Source: Bradyrhizobium sp. 21
GTDB lineage: Bacteria; Pseudomonadota; Alphaproteobacteria; Rhizobiales; Xanthobacteraceae
Length of the DNA: 64,000 bases
Direction of reading: 5' to 3'
Assembly (NCBI RefSeq): GCF_023073335.1
Contig: NZ_JADPJG010000035.1
Coordinates: 675,010 to 739,009, forward strand
The first letter of the stretch is position 1. Each line of letters starts with the position of its first letter. The notes under the pieces were generated by a model. The model was not told the origin of the DNA and did no database searches. It saw only the letters and a program-made list of their open reading frames with translations. Position numbers and translations under genes: made by a program. Positions 35,124-44,564 of this stretch are shown piece by piece.

Positions 35124-35444
35124 TTACACGTTCGCCATCGGGAGCAATTCCAGTATCGCAGATGATTGCTCCAACAGCCCGGCGTGCATTGTCCGCCGGG
35201 GATCGTTCCGGTAATTTTGAAAATCCGCATGGGAGGTGAAGCTGATGATGTGCAGCTCGACGGTGCCGTCCGGACTGCAAAGACGACGCTCCAGACATCC
35301 GTTGAACTCAGGCAACAGCGGCAGGACGGCATCCTCGTAGGCTCGAAACGCTCTGACGCCCTCTGGAGGTATCCGGGCTATGAGTACGAACGTGACGGAG
35401 TGGTTTGCTGGGACGCCACCCTCTGCCGCTGCAGCCGCTGCCAT
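35124..35444 (-). CDS. Small ferredoxin-like (ABM/dimeric barrel) protein
   Basis: A 106-residue protein. The segments VTFVLIARIPPEGVRAFRAYE, FNGCLERRLCS, ELHIISFTSHADFQNYRND and a terminal PMANV fit a dimeric alpha-beta barrel fold. It is probably of the DUF1330/EthD/ABM kind; the function is unknown. The ATG at 35444 starts an Ala-rich segment and lacks a clear Shine-Dalgarno, so the start is uncertain. It lies 3' of the lepA terminator, on the same strand. Confidence 0.6.
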   Translation of the reverse strand: MAAAAAAEGGVPANHSVTFVLIARIPPEGVRAFRAYEDAVLPLLPEFNGCLERRLCSPDGTVELHIISFTSHADFQNYRNDPRRTMHAGLLEQSSAILELLPMANV

Positions 35445-35491
35445 GGTGACATCATGCCCGTGTTTTGCCCGACGAGTCAAACGGGTTTCGC

Positions 35492-35559
35492 AAAAAGCGA
35501 AAAACCCCAATGCCAACAAAGGGCCGGCTACTGTGCATGGGGTTGTTTTCGCGTTTTTT
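35492..35559 (-). terminator. Probable terminator after lepA
   Basis: A long imperfect inverted repeat: AAAAAGCGAAAAACCCCAAT at 35492 pairs with GCATGGGGTTGTTTTCGC ending near 35552. U-rich stretches lie on both strands (TTTTTT at 35554-35559 on +; CGCTTTTTGCG on -). It sits 59 bases past the lepA stop and could end transcription in both directions. Confidence 0.55.
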
Positions 35560-35617
35560 ATTGTCCGGCCATGAATGGCTTAGGCCCGACCACCCCGTCA
35601 AGCCCGAAGTACTCGCC

Positions 35618-37429
<1,812 letters not shown>

Positions 37430-37543
37430 GGGCGCGGGATACCACTCACATCCCCGTGCGGCAACCATATTGCTGTATTTTCAGGGTCTTTGTTCACGCC
37501 AAGCTGATTCCACCAAGGCCCAAAACGCGCTACGCAACGGCCC

Positions 37544-39181
37544 ATGTCCAGGCCCATGCCGACAACCTCGATCCCGTCTGCCCGCGCGCGCACGAAGACC
37601 CGGGTGAGCTATGCCCGCTTTCGGGCCTGGCTGGTTGCCAGCGCCATCCGGCCGGAGGCGCGCCTCTGGCTGGTGATCCAGCTTGCCATCCTGCATGCGG
37701 TGCTCTGGACCTTCATCCTGATCAATCTGAAGGCCGCGCAGGACATTCACATGGATGTCGCAGAAGCCTGGGGCTGGGGGCAGAAATTCCTGTGGGGCTA
37801 TGGCAAGCACCCGCCGCTGTCGGGCTGGGTCGCCGGCCTCTGGTTCACGGTGTTCCCGCCGACGGACTGGGCGACCTATGCGCTGGCGATGGCGACCGTC
37901 AGCGTCGGCATGGTGATCTGCTGGCTCGTCGCGCTGCGCGTGGTGGATGCGCGGCGCGCATTCCTGGTCGTGGTGATGATCGCGCTCTACCCGATCTTCA
38001 ATTTCAAGGGCTTCAAGTACAACCCGGACCTGCTCCAGCTCGTCACCTTGCCGCTCCTCGTGCTCGCTTATCTCAACGCGTTCGAGAAGCGGAGCTGGCG
38101 ATCCGGAGTCCTGCTCGGACTTGCCGGCGCGCTGGCGCTGATGACCAAATACTGGGTGCTGACCATGATCGGCGCCATCGGACTTGCCGCGCTGATCCAT
38201 CCGCAGCGATTGCAATTCCTGTCGTCGCCGGCGCCATGGATTGCGATCGTGACGATGGCGGTGGCGATGATCCCGCACATCGTCTGGCTGGCGGAGGCGC
38301 ATTTCGTGCCGCTGACCTATGCCGGCGACACCTACAGCATCGAGGACAGCGGCCAGGTGCATCAGCTCGTGTCCGGTTATGTCCTGCATAATTTCGCGCT
38401 GCTGGCTCTGCCGGTGGCGCTGGCCGCGCTGGCGATGGCGCTGGTGCCGCATTGGCTCACGCTGCTTTTGCGCGCGCCGTTGCGCATCATCACGCGGGCC
38501 TGGGCGCGGGGCGCGAATTCCGGCGTGAACCTTTCGCAGGCGATGAACGTCTGGATCGTCCAGATCATCGTCGCATTCGGCCCGCCGCTCGGTGCGCTGG
38601 TGTTCAGCATCTACATGAAGACCGATTGGGGCATCTCGCTGTTCTTCCTGGTGCCGCTCGCGCTGGTGGCGATCCCGGCGTTGCGGGTTCAGAGCGCGAC
38701 TCTGTTCAATATCGTCGCGATCTGGCTCGTGCTCAGCGTGGCCACGCTCATTGCCTCGCCCTGGATCGCCGCGCGCGAGATGGGGGCCAATGCCGGCAAC
38801 ACGGCGACCTATGGCGCGCGCTCGGATCTCGCGCGCGAGCTGACCCAGGCCTGGCACGCACGCTTCGCCTCGCGCTGGGCGGTCGTCGCCGGCACCATGG
38901 AATCGATCCAGCCGATGGTGTTTTACAGCCCGGATCACCCAGCCGCGTTCGTGCCGATCGAGGCCTGGGATTCCGGGCTGACCTCGCCCGATGACGTCAA
39001 GAGATACGGCTTCATCGGTGTGTTCGATCCGACCGACGGCCGTCTGCCCGCGTTCGAGAAATGGGTGTCCGAGACCGCGCCGAAGGCCGAGCGCATGGTG
39101 ATGACGACGCGCCGCTTCATCCACGGCAAGGCCGGCCCATCGATGAGCTGGAACATCTACATCGCGCCGCCGGGGATGTGA
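37544..39181 (+). CDS. GT39-type membrane glycosyltransferase (ArnT/PMT-like)
   Basis: A 545-residue inner-membrane protein with a basic N-terminus and about ten to twelve hydrophobic helices. The first periplasmic loop holds DVAEAWGWGQKFLWGYGKHP, the acidic loop motif of GT-C enzymes that use polyprenyl-phosphate sugars. The GT39/PMT_2 fold continues to a C-terminal soluble segment of about 110 residues. Homologues add sugars to lipid A, proteins or lipids; the acceptor is unknown. It is divergent from lepA (114 bp apart). Confidence 0.82.
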   Translation: MSRPMPTTSIPSARARTKTRVSYARFRAWLVASAIRPEARLWLVIQLAILHAVLWTFILINLKAAQDIHMDVAEAWGWGQKFLWGYGKHPPLSGWVAGLWFTVFPPTDWATYALAMATVSVGMVICWLVALRVVDARRAFLVVVMIALYPIFNFKGFKYNPDLLQLVTLPLLVLAYLNAFEKRSWRSGVLLGLAGALALMTKYWVLTMIGAIGLAALIHPQRLQFLSSPAPWIAIVTMAVAMIPHIVWLAEAHFVPLTYAGDTYSIEDSGQVHQLVSGYVLHNFALLALPVALAALAMALVPHWLTLLLRAPLRIITRAWARGANSGVNLSQAMNVWIVQIIVAFGPPLGALVFSIYMKTDWGISLFFLVPLALVAIPALRVQSATLFNIVAIWLVLSVATLIASPWIAAREMGANAGNTATYGARSDLARELTQAWHARFASRWAVVAGTMESIQPMVFYSPDHPAAFVPIEAWDSGLTSPDDVKRYGFIGVFDPTDGRLPAFEKWVSETAPKAERMVMTTRRFIHGKAGPSMSWNIYIAPPGM

Positions 39182-39190
39182 CCTCTTCTT

Positions 39191-39350
39191 AACCTCGCCC
39201 CGCTTGCGGGGAGAGGTCGGATCGCTCTTGCGATCCGGGTGAGGGGGTACAGGTCTCTCGGCGATCTCATGCGCGGAGAGAGGCCCCTCACCCCAACCCT
39301 CTCAGCGCGAGCGAAGCTCGTCGCGGCCCCGTAAGAACGGGGCGAGGGAG
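39191..39350. repeat. Complex palindromic repeat (CCTCGCCCCGC type)
   Basis: About 160 bases of nested inverted repeats. They include CCCCGCTTGCGGGGAGAGG, GGATCGCTCTTGCGATCC and an inverted partner ending ACGGGGCGAGGG. It lies between the convergent glycosyltransferase and HPr genes. It is related in type to the short palindrome at 22743. Confidence 0.7.
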
Positions 39351-39374
39351 CGCAGCTGAGCGCGTGGCGAGAGC

Positions 39375-39692
39375 CTAAATCCCTTCCTCGTTGAACTTGC
39401 TTTCGACGAGCTCGGTGATCGCCGCGAGCGCGGCTTCCGCCTCGTCGCCGGCGGCGGCCACCGTGATGGTCGTGCCGGGACCGGCAGCGAGCATCATCAG
39501 GCCCATGATCGAGGTGCCACCGACGGTTTCGCCACCGCGCGTCACCCACACTTGCGCGTTGAAGCGCTCGACGGCCTGGACGAACTTCGCGGAGGCGCGC
39601 GCGTGCAGGCCGCGCTTGTTGATGATCAGGAGGTCTTTGGAGATCGCGCCCGCGGGCACGCCCGTCCCGGCTTGCGGCGCCTCCTCGCTCAT
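39375..39692 (-). CDS. Phosphocarrier protein HPr (PTS-Ntr type)
   Basis: A 105-residue HPr. Phospho-acceptor His30 is in KRGLHARASAKF, and regulatory Ser61 is in TVGGTSIMGLMML, the HprK target. It is about 16 residues longer at the N-terminus than E. coli HPr. No sugar-specific EIIB/EIIC gene is present here, so the phosphorelay is regulatory. The start overlaps the EIIA stop by four bases (ATGA). Confidence 0.93.
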   Translation of the reverse strand: MSEEAPQAGTGVPAGAISKDLLIINKRGLHARASAKFVQAVERFNAQVWVTRGGETVGGTSIMGLMMLAAGPGTTITVAAAGDEAEAALAAITELVESKFNEEGI

Positions 39693-40090
39693 TTGCCGGC
39701 GAGCACGCGGCTGGCGATGGTGACGTATTTGCGGCCGGCTTCCTGGGCCATCGCGATCGCGTCGGGCAGCGGACGCTCCTCGCGCACCTTGGCGAGCTTC
39801 ACCAGCATGGGAAGGTTGATGCCCGCGAGGACCTCGACCTTCGGCCGGCTCATGCAGGATATTGCGAGGTTCGACGGCGTGCCGCCGAACATGTCGGTGA
39901 GGATCGCAACGCCGTCGCCCGAATCGACGCGGTTAACCGCCTCGATGATGTCGCTTCGACAGAGATCGGAATCATCTTCGGCGCCGATCGTGATCGCTTC
40001 GATTTGCTTTTGTGGGCCCATGACATGTTCAAGCGCTGCCTTGAACTCGTCGGCAAGGCGCCCGTGGGTCACAAGTACTAGACCAATCAT
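39689..40090 (-). CDS. PTS EIIA, mannose family
   Basis: A 133-residue EIIA-Man-like protein. Active His9 is in LVLVTHGRLADEF; DMFGGTPSNLAISC is the second conserved site. In alphaproteobacteria it accepts phosphate from HPr and acts as a regulator rather than a sugar transporter component. The ATG at 40090 is followed by the expected MIGLVLVTHG. It is translationally coupled to HPr downstream; 133 bases separate it from hprK upstream. Confidence 0.92.
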   Translation of the reverse strand: MIGLVLVTHGRLADEFKAALEHVMGPQKQIEAITIGAEDDSDLCRSDIIEAVNRVDSGDGVAILTDMFGGTPSNLAISCMSRPKVEVLAGINLPMLVKLAKVREERPLPDAIAMAQEAGRKYVTIASRVLAGK

Positions 40091-40223
40091 CGGAAAACTC
40101 CTCGCGGGCGCTTTTGGTGCACCGCACGAACGCGCCACTTTGACCATCCAGAGCCCCCGCGCAAGAGGGGATGTTGCGTATCTCCCTGAATCTAGACGGA
40201 TGGATGAGGGGAGCTGCGCCGGT

Positions 40224-40778
40224 CTATTCGGTCGCGATAGTGGGACTCATATGGTTACCATTTCCCTTCAAACAATCGCCTGAAGGGTTAACGGAAGATG
40301 AACTCTTGGTAGTGGTCAAGGCCGCAACAACCAGTGGGAGGGGCGAATAGTCGCGGCTAACCGGGATTCTCGGTATTTCGACACCTAAAATGCTCGCTTT
40401 CAGGGATTCGGCCGGCGGCAGCCTTTCCGCGTCGGCTGCGTCCAGATCGACCACGAGACCGACGGTCGCACGCTCCACGAAGTCGCAGCGGCGGATTCCC
40501 AGCCCCCGGATCTCGATCAGGCCGGCCAATGTGCTGCTCGGGCGGACCTCAATTTCGCGGCCGACTGTCGCCAGATGGACACGGTCGTCACCGACCAGAA
40601 CGGCCCTTTCGACCACGCCGCTGCGTCCCGCCATGATCAAATCGAAGGCAAGGCGCGACTTGCCGGAGCCCGAGGGTCCCCGGATCAGCACCGCCAGATG
40701 TCCGATCCTGACCGCGGAGGCGTGAATACTTGGGCCGCCTTCGTTCAAGCTGCCGTCGTTCAAGCTGCCTTGGCTCAT
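40224..40778 (-). CDS. hprK: HPr kinase/phosphorylase, short alphaproteobacterial form
   Basis: A 184-residue kinase with a P-loop at 34-41 (GPSGSGKS) and an LVGDDRVHL motif containing the conserved Asp pair. It lacks the N-terminal domain of Firmicute HprK, as is usual in Alphaproteobacteria. It phosphorylates HPr on Ser61. The N-terminal GSLNDGSLNEGG comes from a tandem 15-base duplication in the gene. The start overlaps the chvG stop (ATGA), tying the PTS-Ntr genes to the two-component operon. Confidence 0.9.
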   Translation of the reverse strand: MSQGSLNDGSLNEGGPSIHASAVRIGHLAVLIRGPSGSGKSRLAFDLIMAGRSGVVERAVLVGDDRVHLATVGREIEVRPSSTLAGLIEIRGLGIRRCDFVERATVGLVVDLDAADAERLPPAESLKASILGVEIPRIPVSRDYSPLPLVVAALTTTKSSSSVNPSGDCLKGNGNHMSPTIATE

Positions 40779-42580
40779 AGCGCCGGCAGCCTCACCACGA
40801 AGCGCGCGCCGATAACAGTCGGCGCTCCGTCCGCATCCGCCGGGCCAGGGCGGTTCTCCGCCCAGATGCGTCCGCCGTGGGCGTCGACGATCTGCTTGGA
40901 GATCGAAAGGCCGAGGCCGGAGTTCTGGCCAAAGCCCTGGTGAGGTCGGTCGGTGTAGAAGCGCTCGAAGATGCGCTCCAGCGCGTCGTCGCGAATGCCG
41001 GGGCCGTCGTCGTCGACCACGATCTCGATCTCCCCGCGCACACGGCGGCAGGTGAGGCGCACCTTGTTGCCGGGCTCGGAGAAGGATTGTGCGTTCGCGA
41101 CCAGGTTGGAGACCACCTGTCCGAGCCGCGAATCGTGGCCGGTCACGGCGAAACTGTCGGTCGGGCTGCGGCCCTCGAAGCGGGTTTCGACCGCGACGTC
41201 ATGGCCGAGCTTGGTTTCGTTGGCGACGGAGACGAGCGTCGTCAGCAGGCGGCGCAGGTCGACCGGGATCGCATCCTGGCGCTGAAGTTCGGCATCGAGG
41301 CGGCTGGCGTCGGAGATGTCAGAGATCAGGCGGTCGAGCCGCTTGACGTCATGCTCGATCACCTCGAGCAGGCGCGCGCGGCTGTTCTCGTTGCGGGCCA
41401 GCGGCAACGTCTCGACCGCGGAGCGCAGCGAGGTCAGAGGGTTCTTCAATTCGTGCGCGACGTCGGCGGCGAACATCTCGATCGCCTCGATGCGGCTGTA
41501 GAGCGCGCTGGTCATGTCGCGCAGCGCGCCGGAGAGATGGCCGATCTCGTCGCGGCGGCGGGTGAAGTCGGGAATCTCGATGCGGGCCTTGATGCGGCGG
41601 CGGACGCTCTCGGCGCTGTCAGCGAGCCGGCGAACCGGCCCTGCGATCGTGCTGGCGAGCAGCAGCGACAGCATGATCATGACCGCGGCGGCGACGCCGC
41701 CCACTTTGAGGATGGCGAGGCGCTCGGCGGTGACCATCTGGTCGATGTCGTCGCCCTGCGTCGACAGCATCAGCGCGCCGTGGATGGCGCGCGAGCGCAG
41801 CACGGGGACCGCGACCGAGACGATCACCTCGCCGCGCGCATTGACCCGCACCATCGAGCGCTTCTGGCCCTGGAGCGCGTCGCCCACCTCCGCATAGCCG
41901 TTGCCGTTCTCGGGTCCGAGCTCGCGATAGAGCGGCAGGTCGCCGCGGTTCAGCCAGGTGCGGACCGCGACCATGCCGCGCTCGACGATGCCCGGCTTCT
42001 CGGCGGAGAGCGACGGCAGGGGGAAGCGCACCACGGTCTCGAGGCTGCGGCTGTCGACCAGCAGGCTGCCGTTCGGGTCGTAGATGCGGGCCCGCGTCTT
42101 GGTCGGCGAGATCAGCGTGCGCAGCACCGGCGCCACGCGTTCGGGATTGATCGGAAAATCCAGCGGCGAATACTCGTCCGACCCGCCATAGGTCTCGCCC
42201 GGCTTGAGGTCGAGCAGCCGGTCGGGATCGATGGTGATGGCATTGGTCTGCACCGTCGCGGAGGCCGCGATCGCGCCGGCGATGATCTCCGCCTGCACCA
42301 GGAGGCTCTGCGCGCGCGCGTCGATCAGGCCGGCGCGGAATTGCGAGAGATAGAGGATGCTCGCCACCAGCGCGACGAGGCCGGCGAGGTTGAGCGAGAC
42401 GATGCGGCGGGTCAGGCTCGAGAAGGACAGCGCGAAGAAGAACTGGCCGGCGCGTTTCAGCCAGGTCAGCGGCCGCCAGCCTTGCACGGCCGGCTTGTCC
42501 TCGGCCAATTGATCCGCAACGCCGTGGGATGCGACATCCCCGGCGTTCTGGTTCTCGTCAGGCTGCGTTCGGTCAAGCAA
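40775..42580 (-). CDS. chvG: ChvG/ExoS-type sensor histidine kinase
   Basis: A 601-residue inner-membrane kinase. It has TM1 at about 58-82, a periplasmic domain of about 200 residues, TM2 near 290-315 and a HAMP domain. The DHp domain has ADVAHELKNPLTSLRS (phospho-His), followed by an HATPase domain (NLVANAQSFSEP, DDDGPGI, GLGLSISKQIVDAHGG). ChvG responds to acidity and envelope stress in plant-associated Alphaproteobacteria. The best start is a TTG at 42580 (no suitable ATG), which may limit expression. It is separated from chvI by a repeat-filled gap of 233 bases. Confidence 0.93.
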   Translation of the reverse strand: MLDRTQPDENQNAGDVASHGVADQLAEDKPAVQGWRPLTWLKRAGQFFFALSFSSLTRRIVSLNLAGLVALVASILYLSQFRAGLIDARAQSLLVQAEIIAGAIAASATVQTNAITIDPDRLLDLKPGETYGGSDEYSPLDFPINPERVAPVLRTLISPTKTRARIYDPNGSLLVDSRSLETVVRFPLPSLSAEKPGIVERGMVAVRTWLNRGDLPLYRELGPENGNGYAEVGDALQGQKRSMVRVNARGEVIVSVAVPVLRSRAIHGALMLSTQGDDIDQMVTAERLAILKVGGVAAAVMIMLSLLLASTIAGPVRRLADSAESVRRRIKARIEIPDFTRRRDEIGHLSGALRDMTSALYSRIEAIEMFAADVAHELKNPLTSLRSAVETLPLARNENSRARLLEVIEHDVKRLDRLISDISDASRLDAELQRQDAIPVDLRRLLTTLVSVANETKLGHDVAVETRFEGRSPTDSFAVTGHDSRLGQVVSNLVANAQSFSEPGNKVRLTCRRVRGEIEIVVDDDGPGIRDDALERIFERFYTDRPHQGFGQNSGLGLSISKQIVDAHGGRIWAENRPGPADADGAPTVIGARFVVRLPAL

Positions 42581-42631
42581 TGCTCACGCCCGCGTTAGGA
42601 CAACTCGTGCGAAAGGGTCCCCGCATCCTAG

Positions 42632-42690
42632 AGCATGATCCGGAAAAGCGTGCAGCGGTTTTCCGAAAAGATCATGCTCCAACAATAACC
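42632..42690. repeat. GCATGATCCGGAAAA inverted repeat, copy 2
   Basis: A 59-bp copy of the element at 18249: GCATGATC / GATCATGC ends, CGGAAAA / TTTTCCG inner arms and a trailing CAATAAC. It lies between chvI and chvG and is followed at once by a second stem (42693-42728). Confidence 0.8.
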
Positions 42691-42692
42691 TA

Positions 42693-42728
42693 AAGCGCGA
42701 TGACCGTTCATCCAATCTCATCGCGCTT
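42693..42728. repeat. AAGCGCGATGA hairpin
   Basis: A perfect 11-bp inverted repeat (AAGCGCGATGA / TCATCGCGCTT) with a 14-base spacer. It adjoins the preceding element and is probably its second half. In the chvI-to-chvG RNA it could form a stable stem 5' of chvG. Confidence 0.65.
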
Positions 42729-42813
42729 CAGAGCCATCCCGGTCGTGATGGAATCAGAACCGGCGATGCTCTCAGTCTTTCGCGAAGGCGCCTTTCGTGA
42801 AGGCGCCTGCGCC

Positions 42814-43515
42814 TCAGGCTTCCTTGAAGCGGTAGCCGACGCCGTAGAGCGTCTCGATCATCTCGAACTCGTTGTCGACCACCTTGAACTTCTTGCGCAG
42901 CCGCTTGATGTGGCTGTCGATGGTGCGGTCGTCGACATAGACCTGGTCGTCATAGGCGGCGTCCATCAGCGCGTTGCGGCTCTTCACCACGCCGGGCCGG
43001 GTCGCGAGCGCCTGGAGAATCAGGAATTCGGTGACGGTCAGCGTCACCGGCTCGTTCTTCCAGGTGCAGGTATGCCGTTCCGGATCCATGCGCAGCAGGC
43101 CGCGGTCGAGCGCCTTGGCGTCGTTCTCCTTCGGCGTGACGGTCGGATCCTTCGGCGCCGAACGGCGCAGGACGGCCTTGACGCGCTCGACCAGCAGGCG
43201 CTGCGAGAACGGTTTGCGGATGAAATCGTCGGCGCCCATCTTGAGGCCGAACAGCTCGTCGATCTCTTCGTCCTTGGACGTCAGGAAGATCACCGGCAGG
43301 TCGGATTTCTGTCGCAGCCGGCGCAGCGTCTCCATGCCGTCCATGCGCGGCATCTTGATGTCGAGGATGGCAAGGTCGGGCTGAGTGGTGCGGAAACCGT
43401 CAAGCGCGGAGGCGCCGTCGGTGTAGGTCATGATGCGGTAGCCTTCGGCCTCCAACGCGATCGAGACGGATGTGAGAATGTTGCGGTCGTCGTCGACCAA
43501 AGCGATTGTGGGCAT
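42814..43515 (-). CDS. chvI: ChvI-type response regulator
   Basis: A 233-residue OmpR-family regulator. The receiver domain has the acidic pocket (LVDDDRN), phospho-Asp52 (LAILDIKMPRMDG) and the conserved Lys in FLTSKDEE. The C-terminal winged helix carries RTIDSHIKRLRKKFKVVDN. It is partner of ChvG and controls envelope and symbiosis/virulence genes in related bacteria. Its start at 43515 is divergent from hugZ; the 214-bp gap would hold both promoters. Confidence 0.95.
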   Translation of the reverse strand: MPTIALVDDDRNILTSVSIALEAEGYRIMTYTDGASALDGFRTTQPDLAILDIKMPRMDGMETLRRLRQKSDLPVIFLTSKDEEIDELFGLKMGADDFIRKPFSQRLLVERVKAVLRRSAPKDPTVTPKENDAKALDRGLLRMDPERHTCTWKNEPVTLTVTEFLILQALATRPGVVKSRNALMDAAYDDQVYVDDRTIDSHIKRLRKKFKVVDNEFEMIETLYGVGYRFKEA

Positions 43516-43729
43516 GAGCCTCTGCTTTCTGCTTTCCGTTCTGGGTCGTGGCTTGAAACGGCGAGCAATCCACTGATGCGCCGCATACATGGGTGCCGAA
43601 TTGGCGTTCGAACCTTGTCACCGAGCAATGCAAGCTAGGCTGAAGTGTGACCAAGTTCCACGAAACACGGCAGATTCGCCGCATCCCGACCCATAACCAG
43701 GCCCCGGTTTACCCGAAAAAAGGGCCTCC

Positions 43730-44488
43730 ATGCAACCACCTGACCCGAGAAAGCCGATGCAACCGACCCCCGATTTCGACCCCGGAAAGCTTGCCAAATC
43801 GCTGCTGCGGCGGTCGCGGCAGGGGGCGCTGGCGACGCTGATGGCCGGCAGCGGCGATCCCTATTGTTCCCTGGTCAATCTGGCCAGCCATCCGGACGGC
43901 TCGCCCATCCTGCTGATCTCGGGATTGGCCGTGCACACCAGGAACATCCTGGCAGACAGCCGGGTCTCCCTGATGCTGGACGAACGCGCGGCCGGCGATC
44001 CCCTGGAGGGGGCCCGGATCATGCTGTCCGGCCACGCCGAACCGGCCGATGCCGACAAGGATCTGCTCCGGCGACGGTATCTCAATGCCCATCCGTCGGC
44101 GGAAGCTTTTGTTTCCTTTAAGGATTTCTCCTTCTTCCGGGTCCGGCCCACCGCAACCCATCTGGTCGCCGGCTTCGGCCGCATCGTCGACCTCAAGCCC
44201 GAGCAATTCCTGACGGACCTTATTGGGGCCGAGGATTTGCTGGCAGTGGAGGAGGGGGCAGTCGCGCACCTGAATGCCGACCACCGCGACGCCATGGGCC
44301 TCTATGCAACAAAACTGCTCGGCGCGGCCGAGGGCGACTGGCGCTGCACCGGTTGCGATCCTGAGGGCCTCGACATGCAGGACGGCCAGACCGCGCTGCG
44401 GCTGGACTTCCCGGAGCGGGTGGCTGATGGCACGGCGTTGCGCAAGATGCTGGTCCGCCTCGCTGGCGAAGCGCGCGCAACAAATTGA
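43730..44488 (+). CDS. hugZ: HugZ-family heme-utilisation / FMN-binding split-barrel protein
   Basis: A 252-residue cytoplasmic protein. An N-terminal pyridoxamine-phosphate-oxidase-like split barrel (ALATLMAGSGDPYCSLVNLAS, LDERAAGDPLEGARIMLSG) is joined to a C-terminal DUF2470 domain (VAHLNADHRDAMGLYA). HugZ proteins bind or degrade heme in iron acquisition. No heme transporter gene is nearby. Another ATG, ten codons later, is possible. It precedes the TPR-CHAT gene by 76 bases on the same strand. Confidence 0.85.
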   Translation: MQPPDPRKPMQPTPDFDPGKLAKSLLRRSRQGALATLMAGSGDPYCSLVNLASHPDGSPILLISGLAVHTRNILADSRVSLMLDERAAGDPLEGARIMLSGHAEPADADKDLLRRRYLNAHPSAEAFVSFKDFSFFRVRPTATHLVAGFGRIVDLKPEQFLTDLIGAEDLLAVEEGAVAHLNADHRDAMGLYATKLLGAAEGDWRCTGCDPEGLDMQDGQTALRLDFPERVADGTALRKMLVRLAGEARATN

Positions 44489-44564
44489 ACGCTGCTGCCC
44501 GTCGCCGCGACCCAAGTTCGTAATCGGTACCGTAACCGGTCTGAAGGCGGCAGCGAGAGTGTTC

